Positions 7,421-14,818 of a stretch of 15,266 nt of DNA are shown piece after piece. Numbering within the stretch: the stretch's first letter is position 1; each line of letters begins with the position of its first letter. This DNA comes from JBLFWJ01 sp047611425 (GTDB taxonomy: Bacteria > Bacteroidota > Bacteroidia > UBA10329). The position numbers were made by a program, and so were the translations under genes. Where the stretch lies: assembly GCA_047611425.1 (NCBI GenBank), contig JBLFWJ010000075.1, forward strand, positions 1-15,266, in the 5' to 3' direction. The notes beneath the pieces are model-generated. The model was not told the origin of the DNA. It ran no database searches and saw nothing but the letters and a program-made list of their open reading frames with translations.

Positions 7421-8447
7421 ACTTGATGGTGAGCTCTTTCAATAGCTCACTTGCATCTGAACTCACGTTTCCATAACCTTTCGAATTAAGGTCTGCTGTT
7501 CTTATCATGGAGATGGCTCTTTCAGAACTTGCTCTTGGATAATTCTGTGCAGCCAATTTGTATTCTTTCAGGAAAAAAGGGTGCACTCCGCAAGCCCTTG
7601 CCAAATCATCTCCACGCTTTCCTTTGCTAAACAACCATTGATAGTTCATCAATTTAGAGAAGTAGCTGAACAGCGAAGGAATAATCATTTGTATTGGATG
7701 TTCCTTTTGATCGTGCCCAAATCGAATGGCAATTCTTAGAGCCCTTTCCTTATCTCTTTTGCCCAGCGCATCAAGAAATTCGAACATGTTGTAATCCTTG
7801 CTTACACCAATTCGATCCTCCACCATTTGGGCAGTTATCGTACTCTTTTCTGGAATGCCGATGTAGAGCTTTTCTAACTCATTATGGATTCGACCAATGT
7901 CATTTCCTAGATGTGCCGCGATAATCCCAGCTGTTCTAGGATCAATATTGTGGCCGTCATTTCGGATGTGGCCGATAATCCAATCAGGTAGTTTCCAATC
8001 CTTTGGCTTTTCGGAGTTAAAGACTACCCCATGCTTCTTTGCTTCTGCCAATATGCCTTTACCAGCCTTCTTTCTACCGTCAATCTTCTTGTATTTATGG
8101 CAGATAACTAATATGGTAGAAGGCTGTGGATTTTTGAGATAGGCCAACAATTCATTGTCCTTTTCATCACCGTTGGTAAGCCCCTTTAATTTATGGGCTT
8201 CGCGAACGATAACTACTTGTCGATCAGACATCATTGGAAACCTCTTTGCCTCCGCAACAATGGTTGACAAATCAGTATCCAGCCCATATAATATGGTTTG
8301 ATTAAATCCTTGCTGATCCTCGCTTAGCGCGTTTTCAGCAATGAAATGATCAATTTGATCAACATAATACGGCTCTTCTCCATGCAGAAAATAGATAGGA
8401 TGATAAACACCCGACCGAAGTTCCTTTATGATTGCACCGTATTCCAT
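7410..8447 (-). CDS. holA: DNA polymerase III delta subunit
   Basis: This is a 345-residue protein with the HolA pattern. The N-terminus PIYFLHGEEPYYVDQ (17-31) is the degenerate nucleotide-binding loop; then come EAKRFPMMSDRQVVIVREA (66-84), TILVICHKYKKIDGRKK (111-127), and a helical C-terminal region with LGNDIGRIHNELEKL (180-194) and a collar domain rich in helices. Delta opens the sliding clamp within the clamp-loader complex, so it is essential for replication. The length matches the family. The ATG at 8447 shares one base with the amn stop codon (TGATG), indicating translational coupling to AMP nucleosidase. No promoter of its own is seen. Confidence 0.9.
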   Translation of the reverse strand: MEYGAIIKELRSGVYHPIYFLHGEEPYYVDQIDHFIAENALSEDQQGFNQTILYGLDTDLSTIVAEAKRFPMMSDRQVVIVREAHKLKGLTNGDEKDNELLAYLKNPQPSTILVICHKYKKIDGRKKAGKGILAEAKKHGVVFNSEKPKDWKLPDWIIGHIRNDGHNIDPRTAGIIAAHLGNDIGRIHNELEKLYIGIPEKSTITAQMVEDRIGVSKDYNMFEFLDALGKRDKERALRIAIRFGHDQKEHPIQMIIPSLFSYFSKLMNYQWLFSKGKRGDDLARACGVHPFFLKEYKLAAQNYPRASSERAISMIRTADLNSKGYGNVSSDASELLKELTIKLMM

Positions 8448-9217
8448 CAGAACTTCAAATGCTTAACCGTAAGCCCGTCATTGATTAACAGATTCAAAGA
8501 CTCTACGCCAATTTTAATGTGTCTATCTACAAAATTGGTGGTCACCTTGGTGTCACTTGCTGCGGTTTTCACTCCTTCCGGAACCATTGGTTGGTCACTG
8601 ACCAATAGCAACGCTCCTGTTGGAATCTCATTAAAAAACCCGGTTACGAAAAGGGTTGCCGTTTCCATATCAATGGCCATGCAACGGGTTTTCTGGAGGT
8701 ATTCCTTAAACTCCTCATCGTGCTCCCACACCCTACGGTTGGTGGTATAAACAGTACCCGTCCAGTAGTCAAATTCCATATCTCTTATGGTGGTACTCAC
8801 CGCCTTTTGAAGACTAAATGCTGGCAAGGCTGGCACTTCTGGTAGCATGTAATCGTCCGATGTTCCTTCCCCTCTAACCGCAGCTATTGGGAGAATGAGG
8901 TCGCCCAATTCATTCTTCTTTTTCAATCCTCCACACTTACCTAAAAAGAGACACGCCTTAGGGTTGATAGCCCCAAGTAAGTCCATGATAGTGGCCGCAT
9001 TGGCGCTGCCCATTCCAAAGTTTATCATGGTGATATCTCCGGCCGTGGCCGAACTCATACTTTGAGACGTTCCTTGTACCTCCACATTATTCATGGCGGC
9101 AAAGCGCTTTACGTAATCCTTAAAATTGGTTAGTAGAATATATTGACCAAAATCCTCCAACTCAACACCAGTATACCTTGGCAACCAGTTCCTAATAATC
9201 TCATCCTTCGATTTCAT
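8447..9217 (-). CDS. amn: AMP nucleosidase, short Bacteroidota form
   Basis: This is a 256-residue protein of the nucleoside phosphorylase/hydrolase superfamily. NFGMGSANAA (66-75), FLGKCGGLKKKNELGDLILP (91-110), CMAIDMETATLF (179-190, with E185 placed to bind ribose) and SDQ (207-209, with D208 as the likely base-contacting acid) are the family motifs. The order and the MGSANAAT and GKCGGL wording match AMP nucleosidase, which splits AMP into adenine and ribose 5-phosphate in the cytoplasm. The protein lacks the large N-terminal domain of the E. coli enzyme. A nucleoside phosphorylase activity is an alternative. It is the first gene of a pair with holA, and its ATG lies 4 nt after a TACATTCG promoter box. 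Confidence 0.85.
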   Translation of the reverse strand: MKSKDEIIRNWLPRYTGVELEDFGQYILLTNFKDYVKRFAAMNNVEVQGTSQSMSSATAGDITMINFGMGSANAATIMDLLGAINPKACLFLGKCGGLKKKNELGDLILPIAAVRGEGTSDDYMLPEVPALPAFSLQKAVSTTIRDMEFDYWTGTVYTTNRRVWEHDEEFKEYLQKTRCMAIDMETATLFVTGFFNEIPTGALLLVSDQPMVPEGVKTAASDTKVTTNFVDRHIKIGVESLNLLINDGLTVKHLKF

Positions 9218-9221
9218 TTTG

Positions 9222-9256
9222 CGAATGTAATTGGTTTACAGATCGATGACTTCAAA
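9222..9256 (-). promoter_or_regulatory. Putative promoter of amn-holA, with both boxes
   Basis: On the minus strand TTTG (9256-9253) and TACATTCG (9229-9222) are separated by 23 nt, within the 17-23 nt spacing reported for Bacteroidota TTTG / TAnnTTTG promoters. The second box has C for T at its seventh base. It ends 4 nt before the amn ATG, so transcription would begin at about the start codon. A small inverted repeat, TGTAA-N5-TTACA (9226-9240), overlaps the box. Confidence 0.5.
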
Positions 9257-9269
9257 TTACCTACGAACT

Positions 9270-9283
9270 GATACTTTCGTATC
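9270..9283 (+). promoter_or_regulatory. Promoter box of the HsdR-N-like gene inside a 5-bp inverted repeat ending at the ATG
   Basis: TACTTTCG (9272-9279) resembles TAnnTTTG with one change and ends 4 nt before the ATG at 9284. It is embedded in the perfect inverted repeat GATAC-TTTC-GTATC (9270-9283), whose last base touches the start codon. No TTTG is visible upstream at the right distance. Confidence 0.4.
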
Positions 9284-9736
9284 ATGCCTAATATGGAAGC
9301 ATTTGACTTTGAGCCTCGAACTAGAATGGAAGGCGAGGAACGGCAGATCTTCGATCCTGTTAGAAAAGGCTGGTTTGTGCTAACTCCCGAAGAGTTTGTA
9401 AGACAGTTTTACATTGCTTTTATGAGCACCGAATTGGGTTACCCAATCTCCAGAATGGGGAGCGAAGTCACGGTTAAAGGAGATGGCCCGACCAAACGTG
9501 CCGATTTAATCATCTATAATCGAGCTGGAGAAGCTGTAATGGTTTGTGAATTCAAACGCATGACCGTTCCAATTAACAAGGAAACACTCTTTCAGGCCGC
9601 TCGGTACAATCGAGATTTAGGTGCTAAGTATGTTTTTGTGGCAAATGGTAAAGAACAGATGTTGGTCACTCTTGATATTGAAAACGGACAGCACATCTAC
9701 ACAGGTAAACTGGTGACCAAGGAAATGTTGGAGTAA
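9284..9736 (+). CDS. Small stand-alone HsdR N-terminal-like PD-(D/E)XK nuclease-fold protein
   Basis: This is a 150-residue protein resembling only the N-terminal nuclease domain of type I restriction subunit R. The core is RADLIIYN (72-79) followed by VMVCEFKR (85-92): D74 and E89-x-K91 form a PD-(D/E)XK active-site pattern, and QAARYN (104-109) gives the downstream QxxxY-type element seen in HsdR. The helicase part of HsdR is absent, and no hsdM or hsdS is nearby, so this is not a restriction system. Similar short proteins occur widely in Bacteroidota, in my recollection often near holA; the role is not known. DNA cleavage, repair or nucleic-acid binding are possible. It is divergent from amn-holA. 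The ATG at 9284 is preferred to the one at 9293 because of its spacing to the promoter box. Confidence 0.8.
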   Translation: MPNMEAFDFEPRTRMEGEERQIFDPVRKGWFVLTPEEFVRQFYIAFMSTELGYPISRMGSEVTVKGDGPTKRADLIIYNRAGEAVMVCEFKRMTVPINKETLFQAARYNRDLGAKYVFVANGKEQMLVTLDIENGQHIYTGKLVTKEMLE

Positions 9737-9803
9737 TTAGCCACAACCCATTTAATAGTTCCTCGTATTATTGGTGCTATCTTCATTCTTCAAATTCCAT
9801 CCT

Positions 9804-11405
9804 ATGCGAATTCTATCTATTTTTCTCCTAATCACTTTTAGCCTTTCAACATACGGACAAGTGGTTCCGGGCTTACTCTTCGTAAAAGTGAAGCCAGAAC
9901 ATAAAGTCGAATTTGAAACAAACGGAATAAGCCATGATGCTTTATCTGGATTACCGGTTTCGGATTCATTTCTAAAAATCGAACAACAGCATCCTAATGC
10001 CAAGATTCCAAATGGTGAAAAATCTGCTGACGGAAGAGCATTTATCGATTTGACCAGAACTTATCGAATTGAAACGGTACCGGAACTGAATCTGAATGAA
10101 GCCATCAGACAACTCTCAGAAACCGACTTATTCGAATTTGTAGAACCTACAACGTATTCTGAAATTCACTACATACCAAATGATCCATGGAGTCAGTATC
10201 AGATTCATCTAACTCAGCATAACATTTTGGCGGCATGGGACTCTACCCAAGGGGACACCAATGTTGTAATCGGCATTACTGATACTGCGATTGATCTTCT
10301 ACACGAAGATTTAGAAGGAAACTTGAAGAGGAATTACGCTGACACCATTGATGGCGTTGACAACGACAACGATGGCTACATCGATAATTTTGAAGGTTGG
10401 GATGTTTTTGATGATGACAATGACCTGTACTTCAACGGAGATTTTCACGGCAGCGCAGTTTGCATAGTTTCATCTGCAACGCCCGACAATAACGTTGGTG
10501 CAACAGGTAATGGTTTCAATTGCAAATTCCTTCCGGTTAAGATTAGTAACAACAGTGCTAGCCCTAATATCATCACTTCTGACGGGCACCTTGGGATTGA
10601 GTATGCCGTGGAGCATGGCGCATCAATCGTAAACTGTTCTTGGGGTACGACTACTTGGAGCCAAGCAGGACAAGATGTGGTTGATTATGCCACTTTAAAT
10701 TTTGACGCGGTTGTAATTGCTTCGGCTGGAAATGAAGAAGGATACACAGCTTATTATCCGGCTTCTTTTGCCAATGTAATTTCGGTTACTGGAATTGATA
10801 CTGAAGACTTGTTTGACAATGGCGTTGACGATCCATTTACAAATCACGATTCAATAGACATTGCCGCGCTTGGCCATAGCGTTGTGATTAGCTCTACCAG
10901 CGGAGGACCGGGTGTAGATGAAATCTATTGGGGATCTGGAGGAACATCGTTGGCCGCTCCACAAGTTAGCGGTGTTGCTGGATTGATCCGGTCAATGTTT
11001 CCATGTTTATCTGCTTTTGAAGTCATGGATCTTTTAATAGAAAGTGCTGATGTAATTGATACGATTCCGGCCAATTCTGCTTATGCAGGAAAAATGGGGA
11101 AGAAACTAAATGCGTTGGCTGCAGTTCAGGCGAATCTTTGCACTACAGTCTCGATTCAGGAAGGGTTTGTTGCTGATTTGAAAATCTATCCAAATCCCAC
11201 TAGTGACAAATTGTTTTGGAACGGTGTTGCTTTCAATGAGAAAACGACTTTGATGGTGATGGATCTTTATGGAAAGAAAGTCATCGAGCAAACCATTACC
11301 AATTCATTCGGATCATTAGATGTTTCTAGATTGAGAAATGGTGTTTACGAAGTATCCTTTTCTGGTGGAATGAACGCCAGCCAAAAGCTGGTAATTCAGC
11401 ATTGA
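9804..11405 (+). CDS. Secreted subtilisin-like serine protease (S8) with type IX secretion sorting domain
   Basis: This is a 533-residue protein from the ATG at 9804. That start gives a clean signal peptide, MRILSIFLLITFSLSTYG-Q; an in-frame TTG at 9771 would add 11 residues ahead of it and is less likely. Residues about 20-125 look like a prodomain. The S8 catalytic domain has Asp160 (VVIGITDTAID), His215 (DFHGSAV), oxyanion Asn310 (ASAGNEE) and Ser382 (GGTSLAAP). An acidic DGVDNDNDGYIDN loop (183-195) probably binds calcium. Residues 459-533 are a type A sorting domain: LKIYPNPTSDKLFW, a central LYGKKV strand, RNGVYEVSF, and a KLVIQH end. It should be exported by Sec, moved across the outer membrane by the type IX system and released or surface-anchored. 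The Asp motif has Ala where Gly is common, but all catalytic residues remain. It follows the HsdR-N gene by 67 bp; a poor TATTATTG box is at 9766-9773. Confidence 0.92.
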   Translation: MRILSIFLLITFSLSTYGQVVPGLLFVKVKPEHKVEFETNGISHDALSGLPVSDSFLKIEQQHPNAKIPNGEKSADGRAFIDLTRTYRIETVPELNLNEAIRQLSETDLFEFVEPTTYSEIHYIPNDPWSQYQIHLTQHNILAAWDSTQGDTNVVIGITDTAIDLLHEDLEGNLKRNYADTIDGVDNDNDGYIDNFEGWDVFDDDNDLYFNGDFHGSAVCIVSSATPDNNVGATGNGFNCKFLPVKISNNSASPNIITSDGHLGIEYAVEHGASIVNCSWGTTTWSQAGQDVVDYATLNFDAVVIASAGNEEGYTAYYPASFANVISVTGIDTEDLFDNGVDDPFTNHDSIDIAALGHSVVISSTSGGPGVDEIYWGSGGTSLAAPQVSGVAGLIRSMFPCLSAFEVMDLLIESADVIDTIPANSAYAGKMGKKLNALAAVQANLCTTVSIQEGFVADLKIYPNPTSDKLFWNGVAFNEKTTLMVMDLYGKKVIEQTITNSFGSLDVSRLRNGVYEVSFSGGMNASQKLVIQH

Positions 11406-11432
11406 GCGAATCGCTTCTAAAATAATCACCAA

Positions 11433-12956
11433 TCAAAGAATAGGATTAGCGGACTTGCGAAGAATCTCGTCAATCAATTTTCTATCGTTGGATAGTCGAG
11501 GAACTTTGTGCTGCCCGCCCAACTTCCCATAGGACCGAAGCCAGTTTTGAAATGTGCCGGCCGCAGCCACTGTCACTTCCGGCATCTGAAGAAGTATGTC
11601 CGACTGTCGTTTGGCTTCGTAATCCGAATTGAGGGTTTTAAGTTCTAGATCCAAGACAGCGGCAAATTCATCAAGATTATTTGGATTTTCTGAAAACTCA
11701 ATCAGCCATTGATGGCCTCCTTTTTCAGATCCAGAATAAAATATTGGAGCCGCGGTATAGTCCACGATTGCTGTATTCATTTTCGAGCAAGTTCTTTTCA
11801 TTGCAAGCTCCGCATTCTGCACGATCAACTCTTCTCCAAAGGCATTTATAAAGCTGTTTACTCGTCCTGTAATTTGAATTCTAAATGGATCTTTAGAAGT
11901 GAATTTGACAGTATCACCAATTAAGTATCTCCAAAGTCCGCTGTTAGTAGAAATAACCAAAGCATAGTTCTTTTCGAGCTCCACTTCGGCCAAGGACACC
12001 ACTTTTGCGTTGGATGAGTCAACTTCATTAATAGGCACAAACTCATAATAAATACCATAATCCAACATGAGCAAAAGATCTTCGCTATCGGACTGATCCT
12101 GAATTCCAAAAAATCCCTCTGACGCATTATACGTTTCCATATAGGTCATTTGATTAGTTCCGATTAACGACCGAAACAATTCCTTATAGGGTTGAAAACT
12201 CACGCCTCCGTGAAAGAAGACTTCCAGGTTTGGCCATATTTCCCTCAAGTTTGATTTTTCGGTTTTTTCAAGAATCTTTTTGCACAACACCAATGTCCAA
12301 CTGGGCACACCAGTGATTGAAGTCACATCAATATTCTTGGTCTGTTCAATCATCAGGTCGATTTTCTCTTCCCATTGACCCATGAGAGCTACTTTTAGAT
12401 TAGGCGTACGATGATACTCGGCCCATCTAGGTAAATTGCTAGTTAACACAGCAGAAAGGTCACCGTAAAACGAACCCTCATTAAATCGGTTGATACTGTT
12501 GCTTCCACCAACTGTCAGGGTTTTTCCTGTAAAGAGTTGAGAATCGGGATGGTTATGGTAATAGATTGAAAGCATATCCATTCCACCATTGAAGTGACAA
12601 TCCTCCAGAGATGCCTTTGTTACAGGAATAAACTTACTTCGACCTGCACTTGTGCCGCTAGACTTCGCAAACCAAGTAACCTCTCCGGGCCAAATCAAGT
12701 TTTTTTCGCCCTTCAGCAATCGATCAACGTATGGCTTTAGTTCCGAGTAATCCTGAATTGAAACCTGTTGCCTAAATTCTCGAAGGTTTTTGATACTGGC
12801 AAACCCATGAGCCATACCAAACTCAGTGTTTTTGGCTTTAGAAACCAGCTTGCTCAAACATTCATCTTGAACCTGTACAGGGTACTTCAAGAACAACTCC
12901 ATTTGGTGAATCCTTTTTTTGATCAACCAAGAAAATATGGAGTTAACGAGCGGCAT
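11433..12956 (-). CDS. GH3 family acyl-adenylate-forming protein (putative acyl-amide synthetase)
   Basis: This 507-residue protein spans the full GH3 family length. ATP/adenylate motifs are FAKSSGTSAGRSKFIPV (96-112), YNASEGFFG (276-284), LWRYLIGDTVKF (341-352) and GRVNSFINAFGEEL (364-377), and the C-terminal domain ends with GKLGGQHKVPRL (477-488). Plant GH3 enzymes adenylate jasmonate or auxin and join them to amino acids; the substrate of bacterial members is unknown, so the common label 'auxin-responsive promoter' is misleading. The ATG at 12956 (MPLVNSIFSWLIKKRIHQ) fits the family N-terminus; a TTG at 12962 would add two residues. It starts 9 bp after the sppA stop and is likely co-transcribed with it. 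It converges on the protease gene, with 27 bp between the stops. Confidence 0.87.
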   Translation of the reverse strand: MPLVNSIFSWLIKKRIHQMELFLKYPVQVQDECLSKLVSKAKNTEFGMAHGFASIKNLREFRQQVSIQDYSELKPYVDRLLKGEKNLIWPGEVTWFAKSSGTSAGRSKFIPVTKASLEDCHFNGGMDMLSIYYHNHPDSQLFTGKTLTVGGSNSINRFNEGSFYGDLSAVLTSNLPRWAEYHRTPNLKVALMGQWEEKIDLMIEQTKNIDVTSITGVPSWTLVLCKKILEKTEKSNLREIWPNLEVFFHGGVSFQPYKELFRSLIGTNQMTYMETYNASEGFFGIQDQSDSEDLLLMLDYGIYYEFVPINEVDSSNAKVVSLAEVELEKNYALVISTNSGLWRYLIGDTVKFTSKDPFRIQITGRVNSFINAFGEELIVQNAELAMKRTCSKMNTAIVDYTAAPIFYSGSEKGGHQWLIEFSENPNNLDEFAAVLDLELKTLNSDYEAKRQSDILLQMPEVTVAAAGTFQNWLRSYGKLGGQHKVPRLSNDRKLIDEILRKSANPIL

Positions 12957-12965
12957 GCCCAAGAA

Positions 12966-14735
12966 TTACTCGATACGTATAGTATAAGGTAACCTAGCCT
13001 GAACACCCTTCATTTCAGAAGCTTCCTTAATATCTTTGAAATATGGATACAATGGACCCAACGTTTCCTTAACCCCAGATTTGGTTTTTTCACCAGTCAA
13101 TTCGGCAACAATCTCCATTAATTGATCTTTTTGCTCAGGAAGTTCCTTTAATCTGTAATTCTCAAGTCCAGCTTCTTCGGCTGCAATCTCGATTGCGCGC
13201 TCAAGCCCACCATACTCATCGATTAGCCCAATATCCATAGCATCCCTTCCAGCCCAAACTCGACCCTGTCCAATGCTATCTACATCAGCTGAAGACATGC
13301 CTCTACCCTCTCCTACTTTATCGATAAAGTCGAAATAAATCTCATTAACACTTCCTTGAATAATTTCCCGTTCCTCCACATTAAGCGGACGGTATGGCGA
13401 GCCAAGGTTCGCAAACTTGTTGGTCTTAATTGTATCGATGGTGATTCCCAGCTTGTTGTTTAACAGCCCTTTAAAATTCATCAAAACACCAAACACCCCT
13501 ATCGAACCTGTTATTGTTGTTGGGCTCGCAAGAATTTTAGTAGCGTCACAAGCAATGTAATATCCTCCTGAAGCGGCTACATCACCCATCGATACGATAA
13601 CTGGTTTTGCTGCTTTAGCCAAACCTACTTCCCTCCAAATAACATCGGAGGCTAAGGCGCTACCCCCGGGTGAATTAACTCGAAGAACAATTGCCTTTAC
13701 ATTCTCATCTTTCCGCGCTTTTCTAATCGCTTTTGAAATAGTTTCTGAACCAATTGTTTCATGGTCTCCTTTCCCGCTTTCAATCCCGCCTGTTGCGTAA
13801 ACAACTGCTATTCGATCCTTGGAATATGCCTTGTCGCCATCGTCACGGTTTTCAGGTACATTTTTGTATCGCGCAAGCGAAATTGACTCAATATCATCAT
13901 CCTCTTCAAGTCCCAAACGGGATTTCAACTCGGCCAAAACCTCATCCTTATAAATCAACTTATCAACCAAGTTGTAAGCTAAGCAAGAATCTGCATTTCT
14001 AATCAACGCTTCATTCGCATAGCGATTCAATTCATCTGCGGATATTCCTCTTGACTCTCCAATGGCTCCGACTATACTGTTCCAAATAGACCCAACATAA
14101 GTCATGATTTGTTCACGGTTAGCTTCACTCATCTTCTCCAACATCAGCGGCTCAACGGCACTTTTGAATTTTCCGTACCGAATGATTTGTGGTTCGACCT
14201 CCAACTTCTCCAATAAATTTTTGTAGAACATGATTTCGGCACCAAGACCATTAAAAGCAACCAACCCTTCTGGATTCAACCATATTTCGTCAGAAACAGT
14301 TGCCAAGAAATACCCTTTCTGGCTGTATCCTTCCCCGTAGCTTAAGATAAATTTGCCAGATTCTTTGAACTTCAATAAAGCGTTTCTAATCTCTTCTGTA
14401 GTTGCTGCTCCAGCACCAACACCATTCATATCTATGTAGATTCCCTTAATCCGATCGTCAGATGCTGCATGATTCAAGCTTTTCAGTATATCGTTCAGTC
14501 CCATTTTGTTATCCATTTGGAAACTTCGAGGATTGAAATTTTCCATTGGGTTTTCGTTTCCACGATCAACAACACCAGAAGACAAGTCAATTGTTAGGAG
14601 CGTATTGTCCGCCAAATCAACCTTTTTATCACCACCAAGGGAGGCACCAATAATGGCAAACACTATGAGGATTAGAAAGATACCGACAAAAAGGCCGAAG
14701 GCACTGGCAAACATAAACTTGAAAAACTGTTTCAT
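12966..14735 (-). CDS. sppA: Signal peptide peptidase SppA, long (67K) form
   Basis: This 589-residue membrane protease has the duplicated ClpP-like fold of the long SppA form. Residues 8-34 form one N-terminal membrane anchor (FGLFVGIFLILIVFAIIGA). The first half carries GKFKSAVEPL (188-197), with K191 as the general base. The second half carries VNSPGGSALASD (353-364) and GDVAASGGYYIAC (384-396), with S389 as the nucleophile, so the Ser/Lys dyad is complete. A TGSIGVFG segment (409-416) follows. It degrades cleaved signal peptides, and perhaps other membrane peptides, at the outer face of the cytoplasmic membrane. It precedes the GH3 gene and is divergent from folK. A TAATTTCG box (14772-14765 on the minus strand) lies 29 nt before the ATG, and phased ACAGTT repeats cover the start. 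Confidence 0.95.
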   Translation of the reverse strand: MKQFFKFMFASAFGLFVGIFLILIVFAIIGASLGGDKKVDLADNTLLTIDLSSGVVDRGNENPMENFNPRSFQMDNKMGLNDILKSLNHAASDDRIKGIYIDMNGVGAGAATTEEIRNALLKFKESGKFILSYGEGYSQKGYFLATVSDEIWLNPEGLVAFNGLGAEIMFYKNLLEKLEVEPQIIRYGKFKSAVEPLMLEKMSEANREQIMTYVGSIWNSIVGAIGESRGISADELNRYANEALIRNADSCLAYNLVDKLIYKDEVLAELKSRLGLEEDDDIESISLARYKNVPENRDDGDKAYSKDRIAVVYATGGIESGKGDHETIGSETISKAIRKARKDENVKAIVLRVNSPGGSALASDVIWREVGLAKAAKPVIVSMGDVAASGGYYIACDATKILASPTTITGSIGVFGVLMNFKGLLNNKLGITIDTIKTNKFANLGSPYRPLNVEEREIIQGSVNEIYFDFIDKVGEGRGMSSADVDSIGQGRVWAGRDAMDIGLIDEYGGLERAIEIAAEEAGLENYRLKELPEQKDQLMEIVAELTGEKTKSGVKETLGPLYPYFKDIKEASEMKGVQARLPYTIRIE

Positions 14736-14751
14736 AACTGTGAATAACTGT
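14725..14751. repeat. Three AACTGT direct repeats in helical phase over the sppA start
   Basis: AACTGT begins at 14725, 14736 and 14746, with spacings of 11 and 10 bp, about one DNA turn each. The two outer-upstream copies extend to ATAACTGT (14734-14741 and 14744-14751). On the coding strand they read ACAGTT and span the leader and the first codons of sppA (AAA CAG TTT). This may be a regulator site; short length makes chance possible. Confidence 0.3.
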
Positions 14752-14764
14752 TGGGTTTAAGCCA

Positions 14765-14772
14765 CGAAATTA
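14765..14772 (-). promoter_or_regulatory. Putative -7 promoter box for sppA-GH3
   Basis: On the minus strand TAATTTCG resembles TAnnTTTG with one change and ends 29 nt before the sppA ATG. No -33 TTTG is visible. Support is weak and positional. Confidence 0.3.
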
Positions 14773-14806
14773 GGAAAACGAATCGAGCGCAGGCCGCACC
14801 ACTGCT

Positions 14807-14814
14807 TATATTTG
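14807..14814 (+). promoter_or_regulatory. Putative -7 promoter box for folK, 4 nt before the ATG
   Basis: TATATTTG matches TAnnTTTG exactly and ends 4 nt before the folK ATG, which predicts a leaderless transcript. The upstream sequence is GC-richer and shows no TTTG at 17-23 nt. Confidence 0.5.
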
Positions 14815-14818
14815 CACG

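Noticed and set aside
8346..8750. A 134-codon open frame on the plus strand across the amn-holA junction
   Set aside because: It is antisense to two well-supported genes, has no recognisable domain and no promoter box, and is best explained as a shadow of their codon pattern.
9226..9240. TGTAA-N5-TTACA near amn as a defined operator
   Set aside because: A 5-bp repeat in AT-rich promoter sequence is easily found by chance; it is only noted with the promoter.
9284..9736. A type I restriction-modification system
   Set aside because: Only the HsdR N-terminal-like domain is present, with no helicase, hsdM or hsdS in the window.
11405..11415. AGCGAATCGCT as a terminator between the converging protease and GH3 genes
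   Set aside because: The stem is at most 4 bp with a 3-nt loop and no T-run follows on either strand.
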